Assembly: GCF_044761665.1 (NCBI RefSeq)
Contig: NZ_JBIWCW010000008.1
Span: 1-64,000, forward strand
DNA from: Peribacillus sp044761665
Lineage (GTDB): Bacteria; Bacillota; Bacilli; Bacillales; DSM-1321
DNA: 64,000 nt
Reading direction: 5' to 3'
In this document: positions 44,546 through 53,418 of the stretch, in pieces
How the letters are laid out: each line of letters begins with the position of its first letter
How positions within the stretch are numbered: the first letter of the stretch is position 1
Translations under genes and position numbers: made by a program
The notes under the pieces: generated by a model
What the model was told of the DNA's origin: nothing
Database searches by the model: none
Seen by the model: the letters and a program-made list of their open reading frames with translations, nothing else

Positions 44546-45196
44546 ATGGTTAAAATTGCACCATCCATATTATCAGCTGACTTTGCAAAACTGGGAGAAG
44601 AAATTTTGGATGTCGAGAGAGGTGGAGCCGATTATATCCATGTAGACGTCATGGACGGCCATTTTGTACCCAATATCACAATCGGGTCATTGATTGTCGA
44701 CGCGATTAGACCGGTGACAAAACTTCCACTAGACGTACATTTGATGATTGAACGCCCAGATGACTACATTGAAGCGTTTGCCAAAGCAGGGGCAGATTAT
44801 ATTACTGTTCATGTAGAAGCATGCACCCACCTACATCGTACGATTCAATTGATAAAGTCCTATGGTATAAAAGCGGGGGTGGTCCTTAATCCGGCTACTC
44901 CAGCTTCCGTAATTGCTCCCATCATTGAAGATATAGATATGGTTTTATTGATGACCGTCAATCCAGGGTTTGGGGGGCAAAAGTTCATCGCTTCCGTACT
45001 GCCGAAAATCTCTGAAGTCAAGGCGATGGCTGATCTGTACAACCCCAATCTTGAAATTGAAGTAGATGGCGGGGTAAATGAAGAAACGGCTAAGCTTTGT
45101 ATAGAACGAGGAGCTACGGTCCTTGTAGCCGGGTCGGCCATCTATAATCAAGAAGATCGCGAGGCAGCGATCCAAAGGATTCGTGGAAACTTATAA
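44546..45196 (+). CDS. rpe: Ribulose-phosphate 3-epimerase
   Basis: 216 residues, TIM barrel of the pentose phosphate pathway. Motifs IAPSILSADFAKLG, VDVMDGHFVPN, DVHLMIERP, NPGFGGQKF and EVDGGVNEE are intact. It follows rsgA by one base. A strong terminator at 45205-45250 ends this transcript. Confidence 0.96.
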   Translation: MVKIAPSILSADFAKLGEEILDVERGGADYIHVDVMDGHFVPNITIGSLIVDAIRPVTKLPLDVHLMIERPDDYIEAFAKAGADYITVHVEACTHLHRTIQLIKSYGIKAGVVLNPATPASVIAPIIEDIDMVLLMTVNPGFGGQKFIASVLPKISEVKAMADLYNPNLEIEVDGGVNEETAKLCIERGATVLVAGSAIYNQEDREAAIQRIRGNL

Positions 45197-45204
45197 GGGA
45201 AATG

Positions 45205-45250
45205 AGCCGACATGATTGTATGATCCATACGATCATGATCGGCTTTTTTT
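45205..45250 (+). terminator. Terminator after rpe
   Basis: GCCGA, CATGAT and TGTATG pair with CATACG, ATCATG and TCGGC around an ATC loop (one bulged A), followed by eight T. Confidence 0.88.
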
Positions 45251-45292
45251 ACGCAATCAGGTTGTAAAATTTTTAAGAATAGGGTGGTAGAC

Positions 45293-45946
45293 ATGATAAT
45301 AAGCATTATGGCTGGAGGCCCGAAGGAAATGTGGCCCGATTTATCGGCTTATAGGGAAATGACTGATTTGTGGGTTGGGGTCGATAGAGGTGTGTGGGCA
45401 CTGCTTGAAAATGACATTATTCCTCAGTGTGGCTTTGGCGATTTCGATTCCGTTTCTGAAGGTGAATGGACCATGATTCAAAAAAAAATGGAGCGAATCA
45501 AACTCTACCCACCTGAGAAGGATGAAACCGATTTAGAAATCGCTTTTAATTGGGCAGTGGAGCAAAAGCCGAGTGAAATTCATATTCTAGGTGCCACCGG
45601 TGGAAGGTTGGACCACTTTCTTGGTAATATCCAATTGCTGCAGAAAGAGAGCATCCTCCCTTTTCTCAACGACACAGAAATGTACATAGTCGATCGACAG
45701 AACTCCTTAACCGTGAAGACACCTGGATCTTATTCTATCGTTAAAGACGATGATAAAAAGTATATATCGTTGCTTCCGGTAACGTCTGAAATCACGGGCA
45801 TAACACTATTAGGGTTCAAATATCCACTTGCTGATGCAAGACTCGAGTTAGGCTCTACACTATGTGTCAGCAATGAACTAATTTCTGATTGTGGGAATGT
45901 TTCATTTGAGGAAGGCATATTAATGGTGATAAGAAGCAGAGATTAA
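45293..45946 (+). CDS. thiN: Thiamine pyrophosphokinase
   Basis: 217 residues. It transfers pyrophosphate from ATP to thiamine. Family motifs GVDRGVWALL, GDFDSVSEGE, PPEKDETDLEIA and GATGGRLDHFLGN are all present. ATG at 45293 is preferred over GTG 45284, because AGGGTGG at 45281-45287 then serves as ribosome site. Confidence 0.93.
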   Translation: MIISIMAGGPKEMWPDLSAYREMTDLWVGVDRGVWALLENDIIPQCGFGDFDSVSEGEWTMIQKKMERIKLYPPEKDETDLEIAFNWAVEQKPSEIHILGATGGRLDHFLGNIQLLQKESILPFLNDTEMYIVDRQNSLTVKTPGSYSIVKDDDKKYISLLPVTSEITGITLLGFKYPLADARLELGSTLCVSNELISDCGNVSFEEGILMVIRSRD

Positions 45947-46066
45947 AATTCATGCTTAAAGCAGATTCGGATATACTTTTCATCCTATATCCGCTTAAAA
46001 GCTTATGTTGTAATAGAAAAGTTCCACTTCATCTTAATTTTGTGGGATGTAAAGAGGAGGGGCATT

Positions 46067-46147
46067 ATGAAATTTTATACGATTAAATTGCCAAAAGTTC
46101 TGGGCAGTTTGGTAAGGGCCATGCTCGGGGCGTTTAAAAAAGGCTGA
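46067..46147 (+). CDS. spoVM: Stage V sporulation protein M
   Basis: 26 residues, reading MKFYTIKLPKVLGSLVRAM, then LGAFKKG. B. subtilis SpoVM has the same length and nearly the same sequence, including Pro9. It is an amphipathic helix that recognises the convex forespore membrane and anchors SpoIVA for coat assembly. Start ATG follows AGAGGAGGGG. Position between thiN and rpmB is as in B. subtilis. Confidence 0.95.
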   Translation: MKFYTIKLPKVLGSLVRAMLGAFKKG

Positions 46148-46166
46148 TAAAAAACCTATTCACGTG

Positions 46167-46196
46167 ACACCTTCTAAACGAAGGTGTTATTTTTTC
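46167..46196 (+). terminator. Terminator after spoVM
   Basis: ACACCTTC (46167-46174) and GAAGGTGT (46180-46187) around TAAAC, followed by TATTTTTT. Confidence 0.85.
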
Positions 46197-46327
46197 GATT
46201 TTGCTGGGGGATAATAAGAAGGAATCGGATGGGTTTGGCAGGCTTTTAATGGGAGATGATCTTTCCAAGTGAATCAGGTTATCCAATCATAACCCATTAT
46301 AAAGCGGGAGCCATTTTCAAATAAAAA

Positions 46328-46346
46328 GGCATCCTAAGAGGATGCC
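46328..46346 (-). terminator. Terminator of rpmB
   Basis: On the minus strand GGCATCC and GGATGCC pair around TCTTA and are followed by TTTTTAT, seven bases after the rpmB stop. Confidence 0.85.
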
Positions 46347-46352
46347 GTAACA

Positions 46353-46541
46353 TTATACGCGTTCTACTTTGCCCGATTTAAGAGCTCTTGCAGAAACGTA
46401 TACACGTTTAGGTTTACCGTCAACTAAAATACGTACTTTTTGAAGGTTAGCGCCGAATGTACGCTTGCTAGCGTTCATTGCGTGAGAGCGGCTGTTACCA
46501 GAACGGGTTTTTCTTCCAGTGATTACACATTTACGTGCCAT
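46353..46541 (-). CDS. rpmB: 50S ribosomal protein L28
   Basis: 62 residues, MARKCVITGRKTRSGNSRSH start and KVYVSARALKSGKVERV end, nearly identical to the B. subtilis protein. It is transcribed alone on the minus strand from the divergent region shared with yloU. AGGAGGG precedes its ATG. Confidence 0.97.
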   Translation of the reverse strand: MARKCVITGRKTRSGNSRSHAMNASKRTFGANLQKVRILVDGKPKRVYVSARALKSGKVERV

Positions 46542-46674
46542 GTCAAATTCCCTCCTAACTACAACAAGCTTAAGTTTACGAAGTTGTCTTAAGTCTTTGT
46601 GAAATACTTTAATAATTTATCACACCTACCGTGAGAATGCAATACTTCAGTTAATTACTTTCAAGAAAAAAACC

Positions 46675-46749
46675 TTGACATACCCTCTTGAAAATTGAAT
46701 TATATAAGTACCGTACCACATTTACTTTTAAAACAATAGACATTATAGT
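46675..46749 (+). promoter_or_regulatory. Candidate sigma-A promoters upstream of yloU-fakA
   Basis: Two candidates are seen. TTGACA at 46675-46680 has an AT-rich -10 region near 46698-46705. TTTACT at 46721-46726 lies 17 bp before TATAGT at 46744-46749. Either could start the yloU-fakA transcript. Confidence 0.5.
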
Positions 46750-46791
46750 AAAATGTCTTTAGTTGAGTTAGTTTTGGGAGGGAAAAAGAAA

Positions 46792-47154
46792 ATGTCTATT
46801 GAACTACAAACGAAATATGGACAAATTGATATATCTAATGATGTAATCGCTACGGTAGCCGGTGGTGCTGCTATTGATTGCTACGGAATAATAGGAATGG
46901 CTTCAAAAAAACAATTTAAAGACGGCATTGCCGAAATACTAAGAAAAGAAAACTTTACTAAGGGTGTAATCGTCCGACAAGATGAGGAAGAAGTTCATAT
47001 CGATATGTATATTATCGTTAGTTATGGAACGAAAATCTCGGAAGTTGCACATAATGTGCAATCAAAAGTAAAATACACACTGGACAAAACTGTTGGATTA
47101 GCTGTTGATTCTGTAAACATTTTTGTACAGGGAGTTCGTGTAACGAACCCTTAA
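46792..47154 (+). CDS. yloU: Asp23/Gls24 family protein YloU
   Basis: 120 residues, begins MSIELQTKYGQIDISNDVIA and ends VNIFVQGVRVTNP like the B. subtilis protein. Asp23 family proteins are linked to the cell envelope or to alkaline stress in staphylococci. This one always accompanies fakA, so a link to fatty acid kinase is possible. ATG at 46792 follows GGGAGGG. The frame back to 46753 is not needed. Confidence 0.9.
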   Translation: MSIELQTKYGQIDISNDVIATVAGGAAIDCYGIIGMASKKQFKDGIAEILRKENFTKGVIVRQDEEEVHIDMYIIVSYGTKISEVAHNVQSKVKYTLDKTVGLAVDSVNIFVQGVRVTNP

Positions 47155-47172
47155 GTATAGGAGGAAAGTTTT

Positions 47173-48843
47173 GTGTCAATTACAAGTTTAAATGGAAAGC
47201 GCTTTGCTGAAATGATCATCCAGGGAGCTAATCAATTAGCAGCTAACGCCCAAATGGTCGATGCCTTGAACGTTTTCCCAGTTCCAGATGGAGATACAGG
47301 AACAAACATGAATTTATCTATGACTTCAGGAGCTAAGGAAGTTCAAAATAATGTACAAGAACATATAGGAAAAGTGGGTACTTCCCTTTCAAGAGGTCTT
47401 TTGATGGGAGCTCGGGGTAACTCTGGGGTAATTCTTTCTCAGCTTTTTCGTGGTTTTGCAAAATCTATTGAAAATAAAGCGGAAATCAATAGTGAAGAAT
47501 TTGCCAATGCCTTTGAAGCTGGTGTACAAACTGCTTATAAGGCCGTTATGAAACCTGTTGAAGGAACCATATTAACAGTGGCGAAGGATGCAGCGAAGCA
47601 AGCGGTTACATCCGCTGCCAAGCACCAGGATCTAATCCAGGTGATGGAGGAAATCGTCATCGAGGCCAATGCATCTTTAAAGCGGACACCGGATTTACTT
47701 CCTGTATTAAAAGAAGTAGGTGTCGTCGATAGCGGTGGACAAGGCTTGGTTTTCGTTTATGAAGGTTTCCTGGCGGAACTGAAAGGTGAAGCCTTACCGG
47801 TTCGCTCGGCAAATGGCCCAAGCATGGATGATATGGTTAGTGCTGAACACCACATTAATGTTCAGGGACACATTAACTCGGAAGATATCGTGTTTGGTTA
47901 TTGTACGGAATTCATGGTTCGATTGGAAAATGATAAGCCATTAGCCCAATCCTTTGATGAAGAGAAATTCCGAAATGATTTAAGTGAATACGGCGATTCA
48001 TTATTAGTCATCTCTGATGATGAAGTGGTTAAAGTACATATTCACTCTGAGCAGCCTGGTAACTGTCTTAATTATGGTCAGAAATATGGTAGTTTAATCA
48101 AGTTGAAAATCGATAATATGCGTGAACAGCATACAGCTATAGTCGGCGGAACTACAACGCCCCTTCAGACAAAACCAAAGGCTAAAGAAAAATACGGTAT
48201 CGTATCTGTTGCGATGGGTTCAGGGATTAGCGAACTTTTCAAAAGCATCGGTGCAAAAACAGTCATTGAAGGTGGGCAAACGATGAATCCAAGTACGGAA
48301 GACATCGTGAAAGCAGTCGAGGAGGCACATGCAGAAAATGTAATCATTCTGCCAAATAATAAAAATATTATTATGGCCGCTAATCAAGCTGCTGATGTTC
48401 TTGGAGATAACGTGATTGTCGTTCCTGCTAAAACTGTGCCACAAGGAATGTCTGCATTGCTTGCTTTCAATCCTTCGTTGGATGTTATCGAGAACCAAAA
48501 GGTGATGACTGAGGCCCTTTCACATGTTAAAACTGGTCAAATCACCTATGCTGTAAGGAATACGAGCATCGATGGCCTGACAATCGAGAAGGGTGACTTC
48601 ATGGGAATCGATGAGGGCACCATCAAAGTGAAAAATAAAGGCAAGGCTCAGGCTGCAAAGGATCTTTTATCTAAAATGATTGATGAAGATTCCGAAATCC
48701 TGACCATTCTTTACGGCGAAGATGCAACTGCGGAAGAAGTGGAGCAGCTTGTGGCATTTTGTGAAGAAACTTTTGAAGATGTCGAAGTAGAAGTCCATAA
48801 TGGTAAACAACCATTATATGCTTTCATTTTTTCAATTGAATAA
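47173..48843 (+). CDS. fakA: Fatty acid kinase catalytic subunit FakA (YloV, DAK family)
   Basis: 556 residues. N-terminal DhaL-like ATP-binding domain (NVFPVPDGDTGTNMNLSM, LLMGARGNSGVILSQ, DSGGQGLVFV), a middle domain, and a C-terminal DegV-like domain. With FakB carriers it phosphorylates exogenous fatty acids for the PlsX/PlsY pathway. plsX is in this window at 53419. Start GTG at 47173 after GGAGGAAAG. Confidence 0.93.
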   Translation: MSITSLNGKRFAEMIIQGANQLAANAQMVDALNVFPVPDGDTGTNMNLSMTSGAKEVQNNVQEHIGKVGTSLSRGLLMGARGNSGVILSQLFRGFAKSIENKAEINSEEFANAFEAGVQTAYKAVMKPVEGTILTVAKDAAKQAVTSAAKHQDLIQVMEEIVIEANASLKRTPDLLPVLKEVGVVDSGGQGLVFVYEGFLAELKGEALPVRSANGPSMDDMVSAEHHINVQGHINSEDIVFGYCTEFMVRLENDKPLAQSFDEEKFRNDLSEYGDSLLVISDDEVVKVHIHSEQPGNCLNYGQKYGSLIKLKIDNMREQHTAIVGGTTTPLQTKPKAKEKYGIVSVAMGSGISELFKSIGAKTVIEGGQTMNPSTEDIVKAVEEAHAENVIILPNNKNIIMAANQAADVLGDNVIVVPAKTVPQGMSALLAFNPSLDVIENQKVMTEALSHVKTGQITYAVRNTSIDGLTIEKGDFMGIDEGTIKVKNKGKAQAAKDLLSKMIDEDSEILTILYGEDATAEEVEQLVAFCEETFEDVEVEVHNGKQPLYAFIFSIE

Positions 48844-48870
48844 TTTTACGGCCATATGGCTAGGGGGCAC

Positions 48871-48903
48871 ATTATGCTTCACATGCCGTTTAAGTGGCAT
48901 AAT
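48871..48903. repeat. Inverted repeat downstream of fakA
   Basis: ATTATGC (48871-48877) with CAC (48880-48882) pairs with GTG (48894-48896) and GCATAAT (48897-48903). There is no T-run. A true terminator follows at 48926-48964. Confidence 0.5.
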
Positions 48904-48925
48904 ATAGAAAGATAGATAAACAGCA

Positions 48926-48964
48926 ATAAACTGCATAGGTCATTAGGCTATGCAGTTTATTTTT
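48926..48964 (+). terminator. Terminator after fakA
   Basis: AATAAACTGCATAG and CTATGCAGTTTATT form a 14-bp stem with a nine-base loop and trailing T's. It separates fakA from the serine dehydratase genes. Confidence 0.88.
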
Positions 48965-49076
48965 GCGGACTAAAGGTATAAACAATAATGCAGGAGCCAG
49001 GACTGATTAGTAGATAACCTCTAGCGTTTTTCTTTAGGTCTTTGAAGTTCAGCGCGTAAAGAAGGAGGAATAGAAC

Positions 49077-49739
49077 ATGAAATACAGGAGTGTATTTGAT
49101 ATCATCGGTCCCGTCATGATTGGACCTTCAAGCTCCCACACAGCGGGAGCTGCTAGAATAGGCAGGGTGGCAAGGAATCTATTCAATAAAGAACCGAAAT
49201 GGGCCCGTATTTCTTTTTATGGGTCATTCGCCAAAACCCATAAAGGGCATGGGACGGATGTGGCCATAGTAGGGGGCCTCCTTGATTTTGATACTTTTGA
49301 TGAGAGAATCAAAGAATCTCTTGATATAGCCCGCAAAAAGAATATGGACATTACATTTCAGGAAGAAGAGGCCGTTCCGGAACATCCGAATACTGTGAAA
49401 ATAACGGTGGGCGATGATGCAGATGAACTGGAACTCGTTGGCATCTCGATTGGTGGGGGCAAAATTGAAATCATTGAATTGAATGAATTCAAATTACGGC
49501 TTTCGGGTCATAATCCAGCCATACTTGTCGTACATGATGACCGTTTCGGGGCTATTGCCAATGTTTCTAACGTTTTGGCTAAGCACCAAATCAATATTGG
49601 CCAGATGGAAGTTTCCCGAAAAGAAAAAGGGAAGATGGCTCTTATGACCATTGAAGTGGATGTTAATTTAGAAGAGGAAGTCATCGATGAAATTTCGAAA
49701 TTGCCCCATATCACAAAGGTCGCAAGGATTGTTGATTGA
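49077..49739 (+). CDS. sdaAB: L-serine dehydratase, iron-sulfur type, beta subunit
   Basis: 220 residues. The N-terminal domain with VFDIIGPVMIGPSSSHTAGA is followed by a C-terminal ACT domain (about residues 148-220, PAILVVHDDRFGAIANVSNVL). With SdaAA it deaminates serine to pyruvate and ammonia. ATG at 49077 follows AAGGAGGA. In B. subtilis this pair also sits between fakA and recG. Confidence 0.94.
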   Translation: MKYRSVFDIIGPVMIGPSSSHTAGAARIGRVARNLFNKEPKWARISFYGSFAKTHKGHGTDVAIVGGLLDFDTFDERIKESLDIARKKNMDITFQEEEAVPEHPNTVKITVGDDADELELVGISIGGGKIEIIELNEFKLRLSGHNPAILVVHDDRFGAIANVSNVLAKHQINIGQMEVSRKEKGKMALMTIEVDVNLEEEVIDEISKLPHITKVARIVD

Positions 49740-49782
49740 GTTGGCATGAGGCAACCGTTTTCATTAAGGAGGGAAAGAGGAC

Positions 49783-50667
49783 ATGTTTCGAAATGTAGCA
49801 GAACTAGTAGAAATGGCAGAAGCAAAGCAAAAGAAAATATCGACCCTTATGATCGAACAGGAAATGGAAGTATCAGGAAAAAGTCGTGATCAAATCATCC
49901 ATCAAATGGGGGTGAACCTTGACGTCATGGAACAGGCCGTTGAAAAGGGCCTTCAAGGAGTACGTTCCGTTTCGGGATTGACTGGTGGGGACGCAGTCCT
50001 TCTTCAAAATTATATCAAATCGGGAAATTCCTTATCGGGGGAACTATTGTTGGATGCGGTCAGTAAGGCCGTAGCCACCAATGAAGTGAATGCAGCGATG
50101 GGGACGATTTGTGCGACACCGACTGCGGGATCAGCAGGAGTTGTGCCTGGCACCCTTTTCGCTTTGCAAAATAAATTAAAACCGAATCGCGAACAGAAAA
50201 TCGCATTTCTGTTCACTGCAGGGGCTTTTGGATTCGTTGTCGCTAATAACGCATCAATCTCTGGAGCGGCAGGCGGTTGCCAGGCGGAAGTCGGTTCAGC
50301 TTCAGGAATGGCAGCGGCCGCAATCGTTGAAATGGCAGGAGGAACGCCATCCCAAAGTGCCGAAGCCATGGCGATTACTTTAAAGAACATGCTGGGTCTT
50401 GTATGTGATCCGGTCGCCGGTCTCGTAGAAGTGCCGTGTGTGAAGAGAAATGCCATGGGGGCAGCTAATGCTATGGTTGCAGCTGATATGGCTTTAGCGG
50501 GGATAACAAGCCGAATTCCATGCGACGAAGTCATCGATGCAATGTATAGAATTGGACAGACGATGCCGTCGGCCTTAAGAGAAACTGCAGAAGGAGGATT
50601 AGCGGCCACACCGACTGGACGGAAGTTGGAAGCGAAGATCTTTGGCATGCCGTTAAGTAACAAGTGA
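49783..50667 (+). CDS. sdaAA: L-serine dehydratase, iron-sulfur type, alpha subunit
   Basis: 294 residues. Cysteines for the 4Fe-4S cluster are in GTICATPTAGSAG, GLVCDPVAGLVEVPC and RIPCDEV. The glycine/alanine-rich core ASISGAAGGCQAEVGSASGM is typical. Strong ribosome site AAGGAGGG. The stop overlaps recG (GTGA). Confidence 0.94.
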   Translation: MFRNVAELVEMAEAKQKKISTLMIEQEMEVSGKSRDQIIHQMGVNLDVMEQAVEKGLQGVRSVSGLTGGDAVLLQNYIKSGNSLSGELLLDAVSKAVATNEVNAAMGTICATPTAGSAGVVPGTLFALQNKLKPNREQKIAFLFTAGAFGFVVANNASISGAAGGCQAEVGSASGMAAAAIVEMAGGTPSQSAEAMAITLKNMLGLVCDPVAGLVEVPCVKRNAMGAANAMVAADMALAGITSRIPCDEVIDAMYRIGQTMPSALRETAEGGLAATPTGRKLEAKIFGMPLSNK

Positions 50668-52715
50668 GTAACGCCCTATTGGAACCAATTACCGCAGTTA
50701 AGGGCATTGGGGGAGAGACAGCTGCTGCATTGCAGGAAATGGAGATCCATACCGTCAATGATCTTCTTGAGCATCTACCCTATCGCTATGAAGACTATCG
50801 GCTGAGGGACTTAGAAACGGTTGAGCATGAGGAGCGGGTTACTGTAGAAGGAAAGATTCATACAGTACCGACATTGAGCTATTTTGGAAAGAAAAAATCC
50901 AGGCTTACAATCAAATTGCTGACCGGGAGATATTTGATTACGGTGATATTTTTCAATCAGCCTTACTTGAAATCTAAACTTGCGATCGGTGAGACTGTCT
51001 CAGTCACAGGTAAATGGGACCGTCACCGTCAAACGATCACAGGATCAGAGTGCCATGTGGGAGATCACAGCAGGGAGAAAGAGTTCGAACCCGTATATTC
51101 CATCAAGGGGAGCATTACGGTAAAAGGAATGCGCCGTCATATCACCAATGGTTTTTCCCAATATGGAAATTTAATCGAAGAGAATTTGCCACCACAACTT
51201 CTGACAACATATAAATTGATGCCGCGTAAAGATGCGCTTCGCAAGATGCACTTTCCTTTATCGGCTGCTGATGTCAAGCAGGCCCGTCGCCGTTTTGTAT
51301 ATGAAGAGTTCTTGTTATTTCAGCTGAAGATGCAGGCACTACGAAAAATACAGCGGGAACAGTCTAGGGGGATTGGCCAGGAATTTAATAAGGGTCAAGT
51401 AAATGGGTTTATCGATACACTGCCGTTTCCACTAACGAATGCACAAAACAGGGTGGTAGAGGAAATCCTAAGCGACATGACCTCCCCTTACCGCATGAAC
51501 CGGCTTCTACAAGGAGATGTAGGGTCAGGGAAAACGGTAGTGGCCGCGATTTGTTTATATGCAACGATTTCGGCTGGTTTCCAGGGAGCACTTATGGTCC
51601 CTACTGAAATTCTGGCTGAGCAGCATACTCAATCATTAACAGCGATGCTAGAACCAGTCGGGGTAAAGGTTGCTTTATTAACTTCTTCGGTAAAAGGTAA
51701 GAAGCGGAGAGAATTATTGGAGAAGCTAGAAACAGGGGAACTTGACCTTTTGATTGGAACCCATGCATTGATTCAGGATGAAGTGAACTTTAGGAACCTC
51801 GGTCTGGTCATTACGGATGAACAGCATCGGTTCGGGGTCGAACAACGCCGTATCCTCCGTGAAAAGGGCGGGAATCCAGATGTGCTGTTCATGACGGCAA
51901 CACCGATTCCTCGTACACTTGCCATTACGGTGTTCGGGGAGATGGACGTTTCGACGATTGACGAAATGCCTGCAGGGCGAAAAGCCATCGAAACGTATTG
52001 GGCGAAGCATCAAATGCTTGACCGAATTCTCGTTTTTGTGGAAAAGGAACTTCAAAAAGGCAGACAAGCATATGTCATCTGCCCATTAATCGAGGAGTCG
52101 GAAAAACTTGATTCCCTGCAAAATGTTCTAGATGTCCATGGCATGTTGACACAATACTTTGCGAATCGATATAAAGTGGGGCTCATGCACGGGCGTTTAT
52201 CTGCGGATGAGAAAGATGAAGTGATGCAACAGTTCAGTTCCAATGAAGCGCAAATCCTTGTTTCCACCACAGTTGTCGAAGTAGGAGTGAATGTGCCCAA
52301 CGCAACGGTGATGGTCATTTATGATGCGGAACGTTTTGGCCTCTCCCAGCTTCATCAGTTACGAGGCCGTGTAGGAAGGGGAAGCAATCAGTCTTTTTGC
52401 ATTCTTCTGGCCGACCCGAAAACGGAAGTCGGCAAAGAGAGGATGAAAATCATGACAGAGACAAATGATGGTTTTGTCCTTTCAGAGAAAGATTTGGAGC
52501 TTCGAGGTCCAGGAGACTTTTTTGGTAAAAAACAAAGCGGGCTTCCCGAGTTCAAAGTGGCCGATATGGTACATGATTACCGGACGCTGGAAGTTGCAAG
52601 GGAAGATGCTGCAAAATTAATAGCCTCACAGAGCTTTTGGCATGCACCTGAATACGCACCACTTCGGAAGCATTTGGAAGGGACGGGCGTATTGACGGGA
52701 GAAAAGCTTGACTGA
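50664..52715 (+). CDS. recG: ATP-dependent DNA helicase RecG
   Basis: 683 residues, branch migration and fork regression helicase. The wedge domain is N-terminal. Walker A LLQGDVGSGKTVVA is near residue 285, DEQHRFG box follows, then TATPIPRT, and QLRGRVGRGSNQS. Start is GTG at 50664 overlapping the sdaAA stop, with no good ribosome site, so translation likely depends on sdaAA. A terminator at 52737-52778 ends it. Confidence 0.95.
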   Translation: MSNALLEPITAVKGIGGETAAALQEMEIHTVNDLLEHLPYRYEDYRLRDLETVEHEERVTVEGKIHTVPTLSYFGKKKSRLTIKLLTGRYLITVIFFNQPYLKSKLAIGETVSVTGKWDRHRQTITGSECHVGDHSREKEFEPVYSIKGSITVKGMRRHITNGFSQYGNLIEENLPPQLLTTYKLMPRKDALRKMHFPLSAADVKQARRRFVYEEFLLFQLKMQALRKIQREQSRGIGQEFNKGQVNGFIDTLPFPLTNAQNRVVEEILSDMTSPYRMNRLLQGDVGSGKTVVAAICLYATISAGFQGALMVPTEILAEQHTQSLTAMLEPVGVKVALLTSSVKGKKRRELLEKLETGELDLLIGTHALIQDEVNFRNLGLVITDEQHRFGVEQRRILREKGGNPDVLFMTATPIPRTLAITVFGEMDVSTIDEMPAGRKAIETYWAKHQMLDRILVFVEKELQKGRQAYVICPLIEESEKLDSLQNVLDVHGMLTQYFANRYKVGLMHGRLSADEKDEVMQQFSSNEAQILVSTTVVEVGVNVPNATVMVIYDAERFGLSQLHQLRGRVGRGSNQSFCILLADPKTEVGKERMKIMTETNDGFVLSEKDLELRGPGDFFGKKQSGLPEFKVADMVHDYRTLEVAREDAAKLIASQSFWHAPEYAPLRKHLEGTGVLTGEKLD

Positions 52716-52736
52716 TAAAGGCTGAACGAAAGTAAA

Positions 52737-52778
52737 ACAGATTGCGAGAATTTCCACAAAATCTTGCAATCTGTTTTT
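52737..52778 (+). terminator. Terminator after recG
   Basis: ACAGATTGCGAGA (52737-52749) and TCTTGCAATCTGT (52762-52774) form a 13-bp stem followed by T's. The descending arm includes the -35 hexamer of the fapR promoter. Confidence 0.85.
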
Positions 52779-52792
52779 AAAATATATATACT
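52764..52792 (+). promoter_or_regulatory. Sigma-A promoter of fapR-plsX-fabD-fabG
   Basis: TTGCAA at 52764-52769 and TATACT at 52787-52792 with a 17-bp spacer, immediately before the FapR operator. Confidence 0.75.
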
Positions 52793-52795
52793 ACT

Positions 52796-52814
52796 ATTAG
52801 TACCTAGTCATAAT
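52796..52814 (+). promoter_or_regulatory. FapR operator
   Basis: ATTAGTACCTAGTCATAAT matches the known FapR box, which begins TTAGTACCTA. It covers the expected transcription start, so FapR would block initiation. Malonyl-CoA releases FapR. The right half-site is degenerate, as in some B. subtilis targets. Confidence 0.8.
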
Positions 52815-52835
52815 ACTACGGATGGTGACCTTCAA

Positions 52836-53393
52836 ATGCGAAGAAACAAGAAGGAACGCCAGCAATTATTAATCGAAACGATTAAACAGAATCCTTTTGT
52901 AACGGATGAGGAGCTGGCTGATAAATACTCGGTGAGCGTCCAGACAATTAGACTCGATCGACTTGAATTATCCATACCGGAGCTTCGTGAACGCATTAAA
53001 ACCGTAGCCGAAAAGAAATTCAGCGACGAGATTAGGGCATTGCCACTGGATGAAATTATCGGAGAAGTAATTGATCTGAACCTAGATGAAAATGCAATTT
53101 CCATTTTAGATATAAAAAAAGAGCATGTCTTTAAGCGCAATGGAATCGCAAGGGGACATCACCTTTTTGCCCAAGCGAATTCATTGGCGGTGGCGGTCAT
53201 AAACGACGAACTGGCATTAACGACGAAAGCTTCCATTTTATTTACTCGTTCTGTTAAGGAAAATGAAAGAGTGGTAGCCAAAGCGAAAGTTCAAGAGGTG
53301 GACCACAATGCCGACCGTTCAGTAGTGGAAGTCAGAAGCTACGTAGGAAATGAGATGGTATTCAAAGGTGAGTTCGAAATGTATCGCTCTTAA
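52836..53393 (+). CDS. fapR: Malonyl-CoA-responsive transcription repressor FapR
   Basis: 185 residues. An N-terminal helix-turn-helix (about 5-60: TDEELADKYSVSVQTIRLDR) is joined by a linker helix to a hotdog effector domain (KRNGIARGHHLFAQANSLAVAV). It represses lipid synthesis genes. ATG at 52836 gives the family start. The longer frame from 52764 overlaps the operator and promoter, so it is not coding. Autoregulation follows from the operator at 52796-52814. Confidence 0.95.
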   Translation: MRRNKKERQQLLIETIKQNPFVTDEELADKYSVSVQTIRLDRLELSIPELRERIKTVAEKKFSDEIRALPLDEIIGEVIDLNLDENAISILDIKKEHVFKRNGIARGHHLFAQANSLAVAVINDELALTTKASILFTRSVKENERVVAKAKVQEVDHNADRSVVEVRSYVGNEMVFKGEFEMYRS

Positions 53394-53418
53394 CTTGCTT
53401 AGAAAAGGATGAACGTCC

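Noticed and set aside
50010..50663. 217-residue open frame antisense to sdaAA
   Set aside because: It mirrors the alanine-rich core of sdaAA, where codon bias leaves the opposite strand open. No start signals.
52764..52835. N-terminal extension of fapR
   Set aside because: It overlaps the promoter and FapR operator, and the ATG at 52836 matches known FapR proteins.
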